DNA of 64,000 nucleotides from Sclerotinia nivalis (Eukaryota > Ascomycota > Leotiomycetes > Helotiales > Sclerotiniaceae). The stretch covers positions 1,858,001 through 1,922,000 of the forward strand of contig JAPEIS010000005.1 in the NCBI GenBank assembly GCA_029531795.1. The letters run 5' to 3'. The first letter of the stretch is position 1, and each line of letters opens with the position of its first letter. The notes under the pieces are model-generated. The model did not search any database and was not told the DNA's origin. It saw nothing but the letters and a program-made list of their open reading frames with translations. Both the position numbers and the translations under genes were made by a program. Positions 35,557 through 47,030 of this stretch are shown in pieces.

Positions 35557-37341
35557 ATGAGTTCCGAGGCCTCACGGCCAGTACTTCTACCCCAGAATCG
35601 GAAATTGAGACACCTGCAGGGTATATACGTCCGAAATTTGACACTTTCTCGTCCGCGGGGAAAAACAATCGACGATGCAGGTCTAAACAAATCACCACAG
35701 AAGCTCGAGGCTTTGCGCCGCGAATCACAGCTGCATCATGCACAATCATCGGGGGATCTACGACCTTCTGCAAGAACTAGGAGATCGAGTTCGAATTGGG
35801 TGGGTGCAAGCCCCGCTATAAGGCAAAAAAAACTTGAGGATGTAAGGGATAGTCGAATGGCAGATAGCTTCTTCACATTACATTGCGCCGGACAGGATGA
35901 TCCGATATATATCAGCGAGGTCGTAGAAAAGGCAATGAATCCTACGTTTCGATCTTTCGACTTATCTTCATTTGGTCCTGCAACGACGCGACTCGATACT
36001 GTTACTGTCAAGATATGGGTTAAACGACAGGACTTCGTTCCGCTGATTGAAGAGGAGGTTAATCTTCAGTCTTTACAGTTCTTAGGGCGACTGGAGAACC
36101 ACCCTTTCCCCTCAAACTCAATTATTTTCCAACTCGCAGATGGCATATATACCATTGATCTCACTTCCAAACCACCTCGGCCAAGGCCTAGCATTGCTCT
36201 TCCTACCTCCTCCTACAACGCATTGATGCGCCTCTCAAACCTCGATGAATCCATCCAAGATGCTTTAGCTACTCGCGAAGAACTTACTTCTCAAATAAAC
36301 ATAATTCTTACCGACAATACTTCTCCATCAACATCTCTTCCCCTTGCCCAAGAATCCTTCACCCTTGCCAAACGCTATGTCTCTACTTCCCGCAAACTCC
36401 TCCATCAATCCCAACATCGCCAATCTGAGCTCAAAGCATCCATCTCTTCTCGGCGGGCCGCCATCTCCTCCGGTTACACCGTCCAATCAGCCGCTGAATT
36501 TGATGTTCAGAACGCTCAAGAACACCTCAATAACTCTCGCGCTCTCCTCACAAAAACCAATTCCCTCATCCGCGGCCAACGTCGTCGCATTTGCGAGGAA
36601 CTCATCCAAATATACCCCATTGAACCCACCTCTCACCCCCTTCTCTTTACGATCTGCGGTCTCCCTCTTCCAAACACTACTGATGATGATACATCTTCTG
36701 CCGACGAGGATGTCATAGCCGCCGCTCTAGGCTATGTCGCTCAATTAGTGGATCATCTCCAATACTACCTGGGAGTTCCCCTTCTATATCCCATCACACC
36801 CCAGGCCTCTCGTTCCCTCATCAGCGACGCCATATCTCTGATGCAAGACCGCCAAAGGGTATTCCCCCTCTACCCCCAATCTGTAATTCGCTTCCGATTC
36901 GATTGGGGCGTATTTCTCCTAAACAAAAACATCGAAGCACTAGCCGAATCCCAAGGCCTCCGCGTCCTAGATATCAGACAAACAGTTCCGAATCTAAAAT
37001 ATCTATTATATGTTTGTAGTGCTGGTTCCGAAGAACTACCAGAGAGGAAAAGAGGAGGAGTCAAGGGGTTATTGGTTGGTGGTGCTGGCGCTGTAAGGAT
37101 AGGGAGTAGAAGGGGAAGCGAAGACAGTGCAGGGATGACGGGAGTAGGTGATGCGGTCAGGAAGGCATTGGAACATGGAAATGGAGGGACGGGACCTGGA
37201 TCTGGACTGGAAAATGGTATTGGGAATGGGAATGGAAATGGGAATGCCCAGGCAGCAGTTGATGTACAAATCAAAAAGGAGCCATTGATAATGGCAGGAC
37301 ATAGCTTGAGGACGAGTGGATTGAGGGAAAATGTTCATTAA
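35557..37341 (+). CDS. UVRAG / Vps38-like subunit of PI3-kinase complex II
   Basis: Single-exon, 594-residue protein. An N-terminal basic arm with LQGIYVRNLTLSRP is followed by a C2-like beta-rich part (FFTLHCAGQDDPIYISEVVEKAMNPTFR onward, about 100-210). Then comes a long coiled coil (about 220-350; ESFTLAKRYVSTSRKLLHQ, LKASISSRRAAI), and an ICEELIQIYPIEP segment leading to a BARA-like C-terminal domain with YLGVPLLYPI and FPLYPQSVIRFRFDWGVFLLNKNIEAL. This is the UVRAG/Atg14 superfamily layout, closest to Vps38/UVRAG, which directs the Vps34 lipid kinase to endosomes for PI3P synthesis. The tail carries a Gly-Asn repeat. Atg14 is the alternative reading, but the C2-like domain favours UVRAG. 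Confidence 0.85.
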   Translation: MSSEASRPVLLPQNRKLRHLQGIYVRNLTLSRPRGKTIDDAGLNKSPQKLEALRRESQLHHAQSSGDLRPSARTRRSSSNWVGASPAIRQKKLEDVRDSRMADSFFTLHCAGQDDPIYISEVVEKAMNPTFRSFDLSSFGPATTRLDTVTVKIWVKRQDFVPLIEEEVNLQSLQFLGRLENHPFPSNSIIFQLADGIYTIDLTSKPPRPRPSIALPTSSYNALMRLSNLDESIQDALATREELTSQINIILTDNTSPSTSLPLAQESFTLAKRYVSTSRKLLHQSQHRQSELKASISSRRAAISSGYTVQSAAEFDVQNAQEHLNNSRALLTKTNSLIRGQRRRICEELIQIYPIEPTSHPLLFTICGLPLPNTTDDDTSSADEDVIAAALGYVAQLVDHLQYYLGVPLLYPITPQASRSLISDAISLMQDRQRVFPLYPQSVIRFRFDWGVFLLNKNIEALAESQGLRVLDIRQTVPNLKYLLYVCSAGSEELPERKRGGVKGLLVGGAGAVRIGSRRGSEDSAGMTGVGDAVRKALEHGNGGTGPGSGLENGIGNGNGNGNAQAAVDVQIKKEPLIMAGHSLRTSGLRENVH

Positions 37342-37982
37342 TTTGTTTAGAGGAGGTAATGCCTAATGCTTGAGTTGGAAGGGAAGGGCTCGGATGCCTT
37401 TAGCAAATACCTAGTAATATGCAAAGAACTTCTCATCCATACTATCTACGGTCCTCGGGAATTGCTTTCCCCATCAACAGAAAGAAACTCCTTTGATCAA
37501 TCAAAGCTACTTCAAATGGAATGAGGTAGTCAATACTGGCGATTTATTATTTATTATTCATTATTCAAATTGAACTGGAACACTATGTCTTCACAAATAC
37601 CAATCAGCGCCAGTGATCATTTTTGCTCGTGTAGAGGCTGCTTTATCCCCTGATCATTCAATTTGAAAATATATAGTCTTGGTGGGTTGTATAAACCGCA
37701 ATTTTTACTACAATGAACTGTAATGGAAGCCACAAATCAAGTTTGATGACTATCGAGTCACATTTGTGTCTAATATATCTAACGACTCTTTCTATTTTTT
37801 GAGTCCGTTCGAAAAAAGTTCACAATGAGAAGACAAAAAAGGTTTCGTAAATGGAAAATATTACAGACACCATCATAAGCCTCCGCTAAAAGATCATTAG
37901 AAAGCAATAAACCTTTGCTATAAGCATGCCCAAACGCCATATTTTCATGCATCGCTCTACTGCATACATTAAATACTGTCTC
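37342..37982. other. Convergent intergenic spacer
   Basis: 640 nt shared 3' region of the Vps38-like gene and HMG-CoA reductase; contains TTATT repeats near 37541-37566 and no coding signal. Confidence 0.55.
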
Positions 37983-40900
37983 TTATCTCTTCCCGCTTGT
38001 GGCTCTAAGAACAGCAGCCGGAGACAAGGCTGCGACGCCAGCTCTGTCTCGCATGGCCGCCATTGCTGCAGTCACTGGTGTCTGAGCACCACTTGCTGGT
38101 CCCGGGGTGTTGGCTCTTGTTGCTGGAGCACTTCTGTTATGTGCCATGTGACTCTGCACAAGATGACCCGCCGCCAAGGCACTACACAAGGAAAGCTCAC
38201 CAGCCAGAACAGCTGCAGCAATCACGCGTGCGAGTTTCCGGGCATTATCACCAGGGTTGGTTGGATGAGAACCTCTGACACCAAGAAGATCTAACATGGC
38301 GCTCTGAGGTTCAAGAATAGTACCACCACCCAAGGTCCCAACTTCAATAGAAGGCATGGAGACACTGATTTGCAAGTTACCGCGAAGGCTGTAGAATGTC
38401 GTTAGTGGCTTTCCCCGAATTTGAAATATAAACAACTTACTTCTTCATGAGTGTGATGCAACTACTGCTCTCAACTACTTGTGCTGGATCTTGACCGGTA
38501 GCCAAAAAGATTGCAGCTACGATGTTGGCAGCGTGGGCATTGAAACCACCCATAGCACCTGCCATTGCACTTCCGACGAGATTCTTGGCAATATTCAATT
38601 CGACCAATGCATCAACATCAGTTTTAAGAACCTTACGAACGACGTCACCGGGGATGATTGCTTCGGCAACAACACTTTTACCACGTCCATCGATCCAATT
38701 AACGGCAGCAGCCTTCTTGTCGGTACAAAAGTTACCCGAGACGGAAATGATTTCCATGTCGTCAAAGCCGCATTCGGTAGACATAACTTTCAAAGCGTGC
38801 TCGACACCCTTTGAGATCATGTTCATTCCCATGGCATCTCCAGTAGTAGTTTTGAAACGAGGGTAGAGATAGGTACCTGCCAAGGCCGTTTTGATGGACT
38901 GAAGTCTTGCGAATCTACTGGTCGAGTTGAATGCATCTGTCATAGTCTGCTGACCAGCTTCGGAATCAAGCCAAACCTTAGCAGCACCGGCGCGTTCGAG
39001 GGTCTCAAAGGCGATACATGGACCACGAGTCATACCATCACCAGTCAGGACGGTAACAGCACCGCCGCCAGAATTGATGGCTTTGCAACCACGACTTGTA
39101 CTTGCAACAAGAACACCTTCTGTTGTAGCCATGGGTAAGAAGAAACTTTGTCCATCGATAACAATCGGACCTGCCACACCAAGAGGTAACGGAAGATAAC
39201 CAATGACATTCTCACAGCAAGCTCCTAAAACACGGTCGTAGTTGTAGTGCTGGTATGGCAATAATGAATTTTCGAGTAGACTGGTGGTTTCCGAGGTAGC
39301 AGGGGTTCGTGAGATGATGGCACGTCTGATCTTTACGGCGCGAGTGGTATCCTTGAGGGTTTTTTCTAAGGAGTAACCAGGTATCTTGCCTTGCATGGAT
39401 AGTTCGATGAGTTCTGCATCGGTAAGCTCCGGCGCACGTTTCGCTTCAAGCATCTTTTCGAGCTCTTGTTGACTTCGGCGCAATTGCGGCTGAGCATTAC
39501 TCTGAGATTTAGGAGCCATAACTAATTCATCGTCCTCATCGTCAGTAGTAGCTGGCGTTCTAGCTGGTGTCAGCGGTATATTGTCGCTGGCATTCGGGTC
39601 GATGTTGTGTAATCTCAAGACAGGTGTAGAAGTAGAGTTGTTGAACCTTTCGGCCTGGTCGAGCTCCTTAGGATCGACAGCATGGTGTGGTGGCATTTGA
39701 AGTGGTTCCTTGCCAACACTCCATTTAGCAGCATTGAAGAGGTACCCGTTGAGCACAACACTCAATGTGAGAGCCACAACGATCCATTTTGAAAGAACTG
39801 GGTCCTCGAAACTCTTCAGGAGGTTGTCCACAACACGGCCACCCATTCCATATTCAGCAAATTCAGCATCAAAATCATCAGCGGCATGTTTACGAGGTTT
39901 GGGCGCCGGTTCAGCATAGTGAATGGAAGGATACTCGAGCTCGTATTTGATTGGTGTAAGTACGCTGACAATTGTTGACTTGTCATGAGCTTTTGCCATC
40001 TCAGCGATGGAATCCAAGCCATTGGATGCAACTTTGAAGGGGTCCATTGGTGGTGGTGTTAGAACACTTGAAAAACTCGATCCTGAGAACATATTTGCGC
40101 CTGGGAGCTGAACAATGCTGTTGCCACCTCGGAATGGGATGGTACAGAGGTTGAGAATGTTGATTATGATGAATCCAGACACCATCAAACCTTTGAATTT
40201 TGGAATACTGCTACCCTTGACCTTACGGCCAAAGATATTTGCCTCGCTAGTCTGGGAACCGTCGGCTTTCGGCCAATCGTCACTTTGGGCCACTTTCTCA
40301 GCCACTCGGGGGTTGACTCCATCATCCTCCAATGCCTGGCGGAGAGCGACATGTCGCTTGATGCGGTTAATTTCAAGCTTGATGCTCAAAATTGCTGTAT
40401 AGAAAGTGAACAAAAGGACACAGTCAAAGAATAAGATCCATGCAGCCAAGAAACAAAACTGCTGGAGACCTCCTTGAACGCCCGATGCAGCGCCGGCAAT
40501 CAAGATACAGATTTCAATTGCATAATCTCTAACAATCTCGAATCCCTTCTCACTTATCGCAACCTGGACTGCGTATTGAATGGAAGTAGGAGAAACCCCG
40601 TACTTCTTTTCACCCACTTCGTGGTGGGGTCGTTGGGTGTTAAGAGATGCCGATAAAACAGCCTTTGTCAAAACAATAGCCTTCTCAAATCCAATTGTTA
40701 CAACAAGAAACGGGAGACCTTCGGACAACAATACCATATTCATCGGAACTCCCATTTTGGTAGTGACAATCAATCCAAAGAGGAAAGCAAAAACTGAGGA
40801 GAAGAGAGTGGTAGCAAAAAGCCAGAAATTTGATCCCATACGCCTCATGGAGACAAATAGCGAGACGAAAGTAAGGTGCATAGATACATAACCGAGTACC

Positions 40901-41670
40901 ATAATGATGATGTCGAGAGTCTCGGCATTTTTGAGAAGGTCTAAAAATTCAGTCCAAGCATTTGACGCCCATTTCCTCAATCCTCGTCGAGTCTCATCCC
41001 CCTTTGCAGCTTTCATGATCCACATCTTCTTCTCCTTAATAGGCTCTGCCTCAAGCCCTTGACGGGCATTAGAATCGGTAGGAACTGTAGCAGCTGAATT
41101 AGGTAGTTCTTGAGATCTGGCGAGAAATTCAGGGGCTTGGTTGTAGGGCACAGCAAAAGCTAGAGCACTGTCCTGAGATAAGGAAGCCAGAGGGTTTGAA
41201 GTTGATGGAAGGGGGGTGACCGAAAGATTTTGTGGTAACGGCACAGAGTCCGCTAATGGGGCTGCCTGTAAAGAATTGGCGGCAGCAGAGTCTGGGAAGA
41301 CGAATGTCAAAAGTGCCAAGTGATCCACGTTGGATGGCACGGTTTCCACATCCGAAGTCTGCCATTTCCAGGCAGTCTCAGGACCAATCTGCAGTTGACG
41401 ATTACCTGCAACAAGAGAGCTCCATGTTGCTTTATCGGCACCACTGGCTTTAACCGAATCAAAAAGACTACTTTCCAAAAGTCCCATATATGTTGTGCTC
41501 GCCAAAACTGCAACTATAACGATTGTGTGGATTGGGTGTAGACATGCTCGTCGAGAGAGAAGTTGGATAAGTGGTGTGACCTTTTTATTGAGCCACATAG
41601 GGGATGCATTGGTGTCGGTGGCAGATGAGGTTCCTCCGAACCGCGAAGGTAGAAATGAATTTCCGATCAT
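37983..41670 (-). CDS. hmg1: HMG-CoA reductase
   Basis: Membrane enzyme of the ER that reduces HMG-CoA to mevalonate, the committed step to ergosterol and isoprenoids. Exons 41670-38441 and 38388-37983 (52-nt intron, GTAAGT donor) give 1211 residues. The N-terminus has one helix ([19 protein letters not shown]), a lumenal part and a sterol-sensing-domain block of helices (about 245-450) with further helices to about 670; the catalytic domain follows. Motifs: [16 protein letters not shown] (about 819), [17 protein letters not shown] (about 944), [14 protein letters not shown] with the catalytic Lys, [12 protein letters not shown] in exon 2, and [13 protein letters not shown] with the catalytic His near 1148. 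The sterol-sensing part suggests feedback control, as in other fungi. Complete and intact. Confidence 0.97.
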
Positions 41671-43125
41671 GATGGAAGAAGTACAAGCGGGCTAGGTTGT
41701 ATTCTATATCAAAGCCATCGACAAAGGAAGTATGTAGTTCGTTCTGTTGAAGCTGAATTCAAAGCAACTGTTAGCAGATGAGTCAAAAATCTTCGTCAAG
41801 TGAATAAGTAGTAGGACTCTAGAAGACCAGAGATGAGAAGGTTCCCTAGGCCAAGTGCTGAGCTGACTGATAAGAAACCTCGAGCAATAGAGTTCTGACA
41901 TAAGAGAATGCAACCTACAGGTTTCCTTTGAAGTAGCCGTCTCGATTCTCATAAATGTACTCGAAGGAAATCAAAGAGAATGATGGGTGTCACTTTTGAA
42001 AAGGAAAAAAGGAGTGATGTGTTGGTGTTGAGACCAAGCAAACAAGACGGGATGTCACAAAAGATAGAAGAGACGTAATGACTTTCCTTGGACGTGGGAT
42101 ATGTGATTCTTTTGTGATCAAGAGAAAGAGAAGATCAAAGGGCACAACTGATTGTGATTGTGATTGAGATTATCATGTAATAATTATCTCATAAAAATGC
42201 ACAGCAAAAGTTAAGTGTTGGGAAGAATTTATAAGGGACAATCCTATGGAAGGAACGGAAACCACGATATATTGTTGACATTTTGCATTTTGCTTGTCTG
42301 ATCCCTGAAAATTAAATCATTAGTTCGGCGGTGACACTATCTGCAGCTTAACGATAAGTGGCTTAGCTTTTGCATCAAGCTTGGGTTTAGGATAAAGGAA
42401 ATTAGCAAAGTCGATCTCTTACTCCATAGAAATCTTTTCAAGCTCAACTTTTTCTCCCTTCATGAACATTCAATTCCTTTCTAAAATTCCTTTATATTGT
42501 TCTTCAAAACGTTCTTCACATTGTTACATCTGGGGCTACTATTAATGTCTTCCATCATATGATCAGAATAATTTGAAGTTCAGGAATAAATGTCTGCATT
42601 ATGTATAATTGGATTCAGGAATATGTACCAACTGTTGTCCTATCTTTTCATTGACCAATTCACCAAGCAGATCATGGAACTTGTTATCCAATTGACAATA
42701 TTATTGGATAATGCCCTGGTTCCAACAAACTAGCATCGGAAATAATCTTCCCCTTTTTTCCTTCCATTTCCTTCTTCTTATTCCATTGAACTAAATCACA
42801 TGATACCTACTTACCCTTTTTCATCAGACAAAGATCAAAGTTTTCATGAACACAACAACATCAAAACATCAAAACATCAAAAATGTTTTCTTGGTGGGGT
42901 TGATATTGATATTGATGACTTCAATATTTCATTGTTGGAGTACAAATACAAACAGACCACAAGTTGGTTCATACTTTGTTCTAGATAAGAATAAACTTTA
43001 GGGGTTTAATCTATTTTATCGATTGTTACTTCACCAACAATCTATCTAGTTATATTTAGGAAAACTTTTCACATCAATCAACCAACAACACCTAACCATC
43101 ATATCAAATCAACTAACCTCTCATC
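41671..43125. other. Divergent promoter region HMG-CoA reductase / nicotinamidase
   Basis: 1.45 kb of spacer. On the minus strand an ATG-started 82-codon frame (41952-41704) ends 34 nt before the HMGR start and could be an upstream ORF. The rest is AT-rich promoter-like sequence; a direct TCAAAACA repeat occurs near 42860-42880. Confidence 0.5.
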
Positions 43126-43879
43126 ATGTCAACTTCTGACACTGATACTAATACATTCAAGCCAGCTCTAATCGTAGTAGATCTTCAAGAAGATTTCTTA
43201 CCTCCAGTATGTTATATATCTTATCAATGTTTATTCATGTATTCATACTAACAGATTTAAGAATGGTTCTCTAGCTGTAGTCAATGGTCGGGATACAATT
43301 CCCATCATCAACAACCTCCTCAATCTTCCATTTCACCATAAGATCGCCACCAAAGATTGGCACCCTTCAAACCATACATCTTTCGTGTCAAATCATCCAG
43401 GTACAAAACCATTTACAGATTTCACTACCATCATCAATCCGTCCAATCCTTCTGAGACTTATAAAACTTGTCTCTGGCCACCTCACTGTGTTCAGAATAC
43501 TCTCGGTTCTGAGTTCCCCTTTGAACTAAACACAACACAGATCACCAAGACGATTCTCAAGGGACAAAATCCTGATGTAGAAATGTATTCGGCATTTTAC
43601 GATCCCTTGAAGAACCCTCGGTGCAGTGATAGTGGCTTGGCAGGCCAATTGAAAGATGAAGGCATTACCGATGTCTACGTAGTAGGTCTAGCAGCCGATT
43701 ATTGTGTCAAGTGCACAGCGGAAGATTCCGCCAAGGAAGGATTCAAGACTTTTATTCTAGAAGAGGGAACTCGAGCTGTTGATCCTGCAGAATGGGAGAA
43801 GATAAGATCGAGTTTGGAAGGAGTCAAAGTTGTGAGTGTGAATGGCGAAGAAGTTGATCGAGTACGAAAGTTAAAGTGA
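43126..43879 (+). CDS. pnc1: Nicotinamidase (PNC1-type)
   Basis: Hydrolyses nicotinamide to nicotinate in NAD salvage and thereby relieves nicotinamide inhibition of sirtuins. Exons 43126-43206 and 43262-43879 give 232 residues. The isochorismatase-fold triad is Asp in LIVVDLQEDF, Lys in IATKDWHPSNHTSF and Cys in VVGLAADYCVKCTA. The metal-site DWH and the substrate-side WPPHCVQ are present. The intron (43207-43261) has a TACTAAC branch but uses an AAG acceptor 9 nt after a nearby CAG; the AAG is chosen because it yields the conserved PPNGSLAV. Length is normal for the yeast enzyme. Confidence 0.93.
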
Positions 43880-45338
43880 GGAGAGGTCTAGCACGGATGT
43901 CAAATTACAATTCGGTCTCTTTTCAATGACTGTTGGTTGTGCCGAAGATGTGCTGAAAGCAAATTCATGCAAGTATCTCAGGTGGTGACACCGAGTACAA
44001 TGCCCGTACTTCAATAACCTTCTTTATGAAGGGGAAGGCATTGTATTGCAAACATATCAAATCATGTAATCAAAAATCAATACATTTCACTACCTCATCA
44101 ACACTCCAAAATGCAACGTCGCAATGTGTGATGTCAATAATCCCAAACTCTTTTCCATGCCATTCAAGCTGGCTCCAAGTGACAGAATGAAGGAGAATAA
44201 TCACCAGAATCCCAAGAAGTCATCAGCATGCATAAAATACAAGCTGACGGGAAAAGCACAAATCAATCGTACATCCATCCATCCATCTCATCACCATATA
44301 ACATAACATAAAACCTCCATACCAAGTACCAACCAGCGTCTCTTTATAATACATATTCTTATATTCTCATATTCTCAATACCAATACCGACTAATATTTC
44401 CGCAGAAAGGGGGATTGCCTGTTTGTTTGAAAACTAAAATATCAAATATTTTCGTAATAGTTTATATGTCTTGTTTTGTTTTGTCTTTTTATGGGTAGAA
44501 GTTATGAAATGGATAGATAGGTGCATAGTTATACATATTCTTACAGTTATTTTCCATATGATCTTCAAGACGATTTCCAGCCGGGCGGGGAGTGAGTGAG
44601 TGAGTGAGTAAGTAGGTATGTATGTATGCAAAGATGTATATTTATAATCATATTTAGATTTCGAATCTAGGAACGAAGGAGATAGTAGGGACTAGCATTT
44701 TTGAATCTCGCGAACAATAATAGCTCTATAAATAAGTCCAAAATTAAAATAAAATAAAATTAGAAAGAAAATATCGATGAATAAAACATTAAAATATTAA
44801 AATATTAAAATATTAAAATGATTATATCCATTCATCACATCTCAACTCAACTCACCCCGCGCATCAAACAGCAGTAGATAGATGATAAGTGTAAGTAGGA
44901 AACTGTTGAACTAATCCTAAAGTATATATAAGATATGATACACGGATGAATATTTTCTAATCGATATATAAATACAGACAGAAATAACACACGTAGAGCA
45001 TGAACACATAACACGTTATAGCATATTTCTTCCTATCAAAAAATGCATCATTAAACCCCATCGGAACCGGCTCCTTTCCCTTCCCTTTGCTTTCCCTCCT
45101 GCTCCTAGTATTGCATCGCAAACGGAGAGACAGGCATTTTAGAAACCGTTTTCCATTCACTCCCTTTCCTAAATAATTCATCTTTCAATTCAATTCAATT
45201 CGTTTCATATAATAAAGTATTATATATGGCAAACACATCCATCCACCTGGTATCACGATTATGTCCCAAGATCCCAATCAAAATTCATGTTCCATCTCAT
45301 CTACTAATTCATAACAGTCATGAGCAATTTCCTTCTGG
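43880..45338. other. Convergent intergenic spacer rich in simple repeats
   Basis: 1.46 kb. It includes GAGT and GTAT tetranucleotide runs (about 44589-44627), an 8-bp ATTAAAAT repeat at 44788-44819 and TATATA-type stretches. No gene is supported. Confidence 0.6.
44788..44819. repeat. ATTAAAAT octamer repeat
   Basis: Four perfect tandem copies of an 8-bp AT-only unit, in an AT-rich stretch between convergent genes. Confidence 0.9.
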
Positions 45339-47030
45339 TCATCGAGCCGTGGCTTCGTGTGTCTCGTTTGTTGTATCCCTAGGAGGACCGTGAGGACCGT
45401 GAGGACTTTCGGGGCCTTGGACTGCGATTGATGGTGAGAGTTTTGTTGCCGAATCTGCTTGCGTGGATTCCACGGGTGCCGTGTTACTACTCGATAAGTC
45501 TTCGAATTTCCCATTCTTGGCTTCTTGACTGCTAGGCCTATCTATAAGGCCTTCATGTGAGCTAGGTAGAGTTGGAGTATTGGCTTGACTACCGCCTCGT
45601 TGCCCATGATAATGTATGACTTGAGGTGGAGCTTGGCCAGCCTGGGTGCCTAGAAGATGTTGAGGGTATGGGTGTAAATCTTTAGAGGATGTTGAGAATG
45701 TAGATACGACAGGTTGTTGATATCCATTGCTGCCATTGCTTGAACTTGAGTTGTGTCCGAATGCTTGATTGTGTTCCGCTTGAGTGGGAGTACCTGAGTC
45801 ACCTCCCACAGGACTAGCAAGCTCAACCTGTCCCGTTAAACTGTTTAAACCCCCTTGAATATCTCTCAGCAATCGGACATATTCTTCGGGAACCAAGCCG
45901 CTTTCCTGTGTCTTGGGATCTTCTGCAACAAGCCAGCCTTGGCCATGTCGATATGATACCCAAATGACTTGTCCTTCCACCAATGGTAGTTCATTTTCAT
46001 TCTCTCGTTCAAAATCAAACAGTGCAACGGCTTTACCATGCATCTCTTCATCCGGTGATGCAATTGTAAATTGATAATCGCGGGAATATCTCGATTCATC
46101 ATGTTTCGCCATGCCAGGCGAAGATGCAGTACTCGAAGCATCAGACTCTGAGCGATAATCTTGACCACTCTCGTCCGTATAGGAGCGACTGGGTAAAAGG
46201 CCAGCAAAATGAGAATCTCGTTGCCCTGGAACGTTATATGGCGCCAACATTGAGCGCCTTGCCACTTCTGAAGGATATGTAACGTATTCTCCACCAGGCC
46301 CGTCTGCCTCGTCTCCTTCATTGACATAATATCTTTGGCTACTCTCACCACTGGTACCTGCAAAGTATCCTGCGTCATCCTCAAAGTTCTCTTGACTGAG
46401 CATGCTTGTTCTACGTTCTCCATCCCTAGGCGCCCTCCCTCTGCCGCGCGAATTTCCTCCATATTCCCCCGCTGATGATTTGTGTTTCCTGTGGCGTGAA
46501 CTGACTACAACCGGACTTTGCAGATCCTCATCTTCGCTCCATGGAGGACCATCACCAAAGTGTATAGGCGCCAATTGTTCCCCTTTCATGAATCCATCAC
46601 CACCCCACGGACCAGGTCCCCAAGATCCGCGACTATCCCAGGAAGTCGGAGGATCTGACAGTCGTTTATGCGATTCGCTAGCTGGCGTTGAGAGGCCGGA
46701 TGGAGGTTGAGACGGCTCTGGAGGTGGCCCATAATGCAGAGGATGCAGTGAAGGGTATGCAAAATCGCGAACCGTTGTGTAAGAGAGGCTAGAATGAAAG
46801 ACGGGGAAGATGTGTGAGGGAGGTCGCGATCGTGATGGCGCAGAATAATTCGAGTATTGTGATAACCTATTCTTTGAGGCATGAGATGTAGGACGTTGCA
46901 GATTCGGTCGCTTTGTTGTTGGTGAAGTATTTAAAGGTGGAAGGGAAGGATGATTAGGATTCGATGAGGGAGGACTAACTGGTGGTGGAGACGTTGCTGG
47001 CGACGACGTTGGGGAAATTACCGCTGCCAT
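45339..47030 (-). CDS. SH3-domain protein, NBP2/Skb5-like
   Basis: Single-exon, 563-residue protein. Nearly all is Pro/Ser-rich and disordered; one SH3 domain sits near residues 330-390: KAVALFDFERENENELPLVEGQ, VSYRHGQGWLVAED and GLVPEEYVRLL. The sequence pattern (ALFDFE, ENELPL, HGQGWLVAE, GLVPEEYV) matches the SH3 of yeast NBP2 and fission yeast Skb5, adaptors that bring a PP2C phosphatase to stress MAP kinases or act with PAK kinase. Orthology rests on the SH3 alone; the long N-terminal Pro-rich arm is typical for the filamentous fungal version. Confidence 0.8.
   Translation of the reverse strand: MAAVISPTSSPATSPPPVSPPSSNPNHPSLPPLNTSPTTKRPNLQRPTSHASKNRLSQYSNYSAPSRSRPPSHIFPVFHSSLSYTTVRDFAYPSLHPLHYGPPPEPSQPPSGLSTPASESHKRLSDPPTSWDSRGSWGPGPWGGDGFMKGEQLAPIHFGDGPPWSEDEDLQSPVVVSSRHRKHKSSAGEYGGNSRGRGRAPRDGERRTSMLSQENFEDDAGYFAGTSGESSQRYYVNEGDEADGPGGEYVTYPSEVARRSMLAPYNVPGQRDSHFAGLLPSRSYTDESGQDYRSESDASSTASSPGMAKHDESRYSRDYQFTIASPDEEMHGKAVALFDFERENENELPLVEGQVIWVSYRHGQGWLVAEDPKTQESGLVPEEYVRLLRDIQGGLNSLTGQVELASPVGGDSGTPTQAEHNQAFGHNSSSSNGSNGYQQPVVSTFSTSSKDLHPYPQHLLGTQAGQAPPQVIHYHGQRGGSQANTPTLPSSHEGLIDRPSSQEAKNGKFEDLSSSNTAPVESTQADSATKLSPSIAVQGPESPHGPHGPPRDTTNETHEATAR

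Noticed and set aside
36870..37274. Pro/Phe-rich minus frame of 134 codons
   Set aside because: Antisense shadow of the Gly-Asn repeat and C-terminal end of the Vps38-like gene.
45866..46462. 198-codon minus frame
   Set aside because: Overlaps the NBP2-like gene in another frame of the same strand; no family resemblance, while the main frame carries the SH3 domain.
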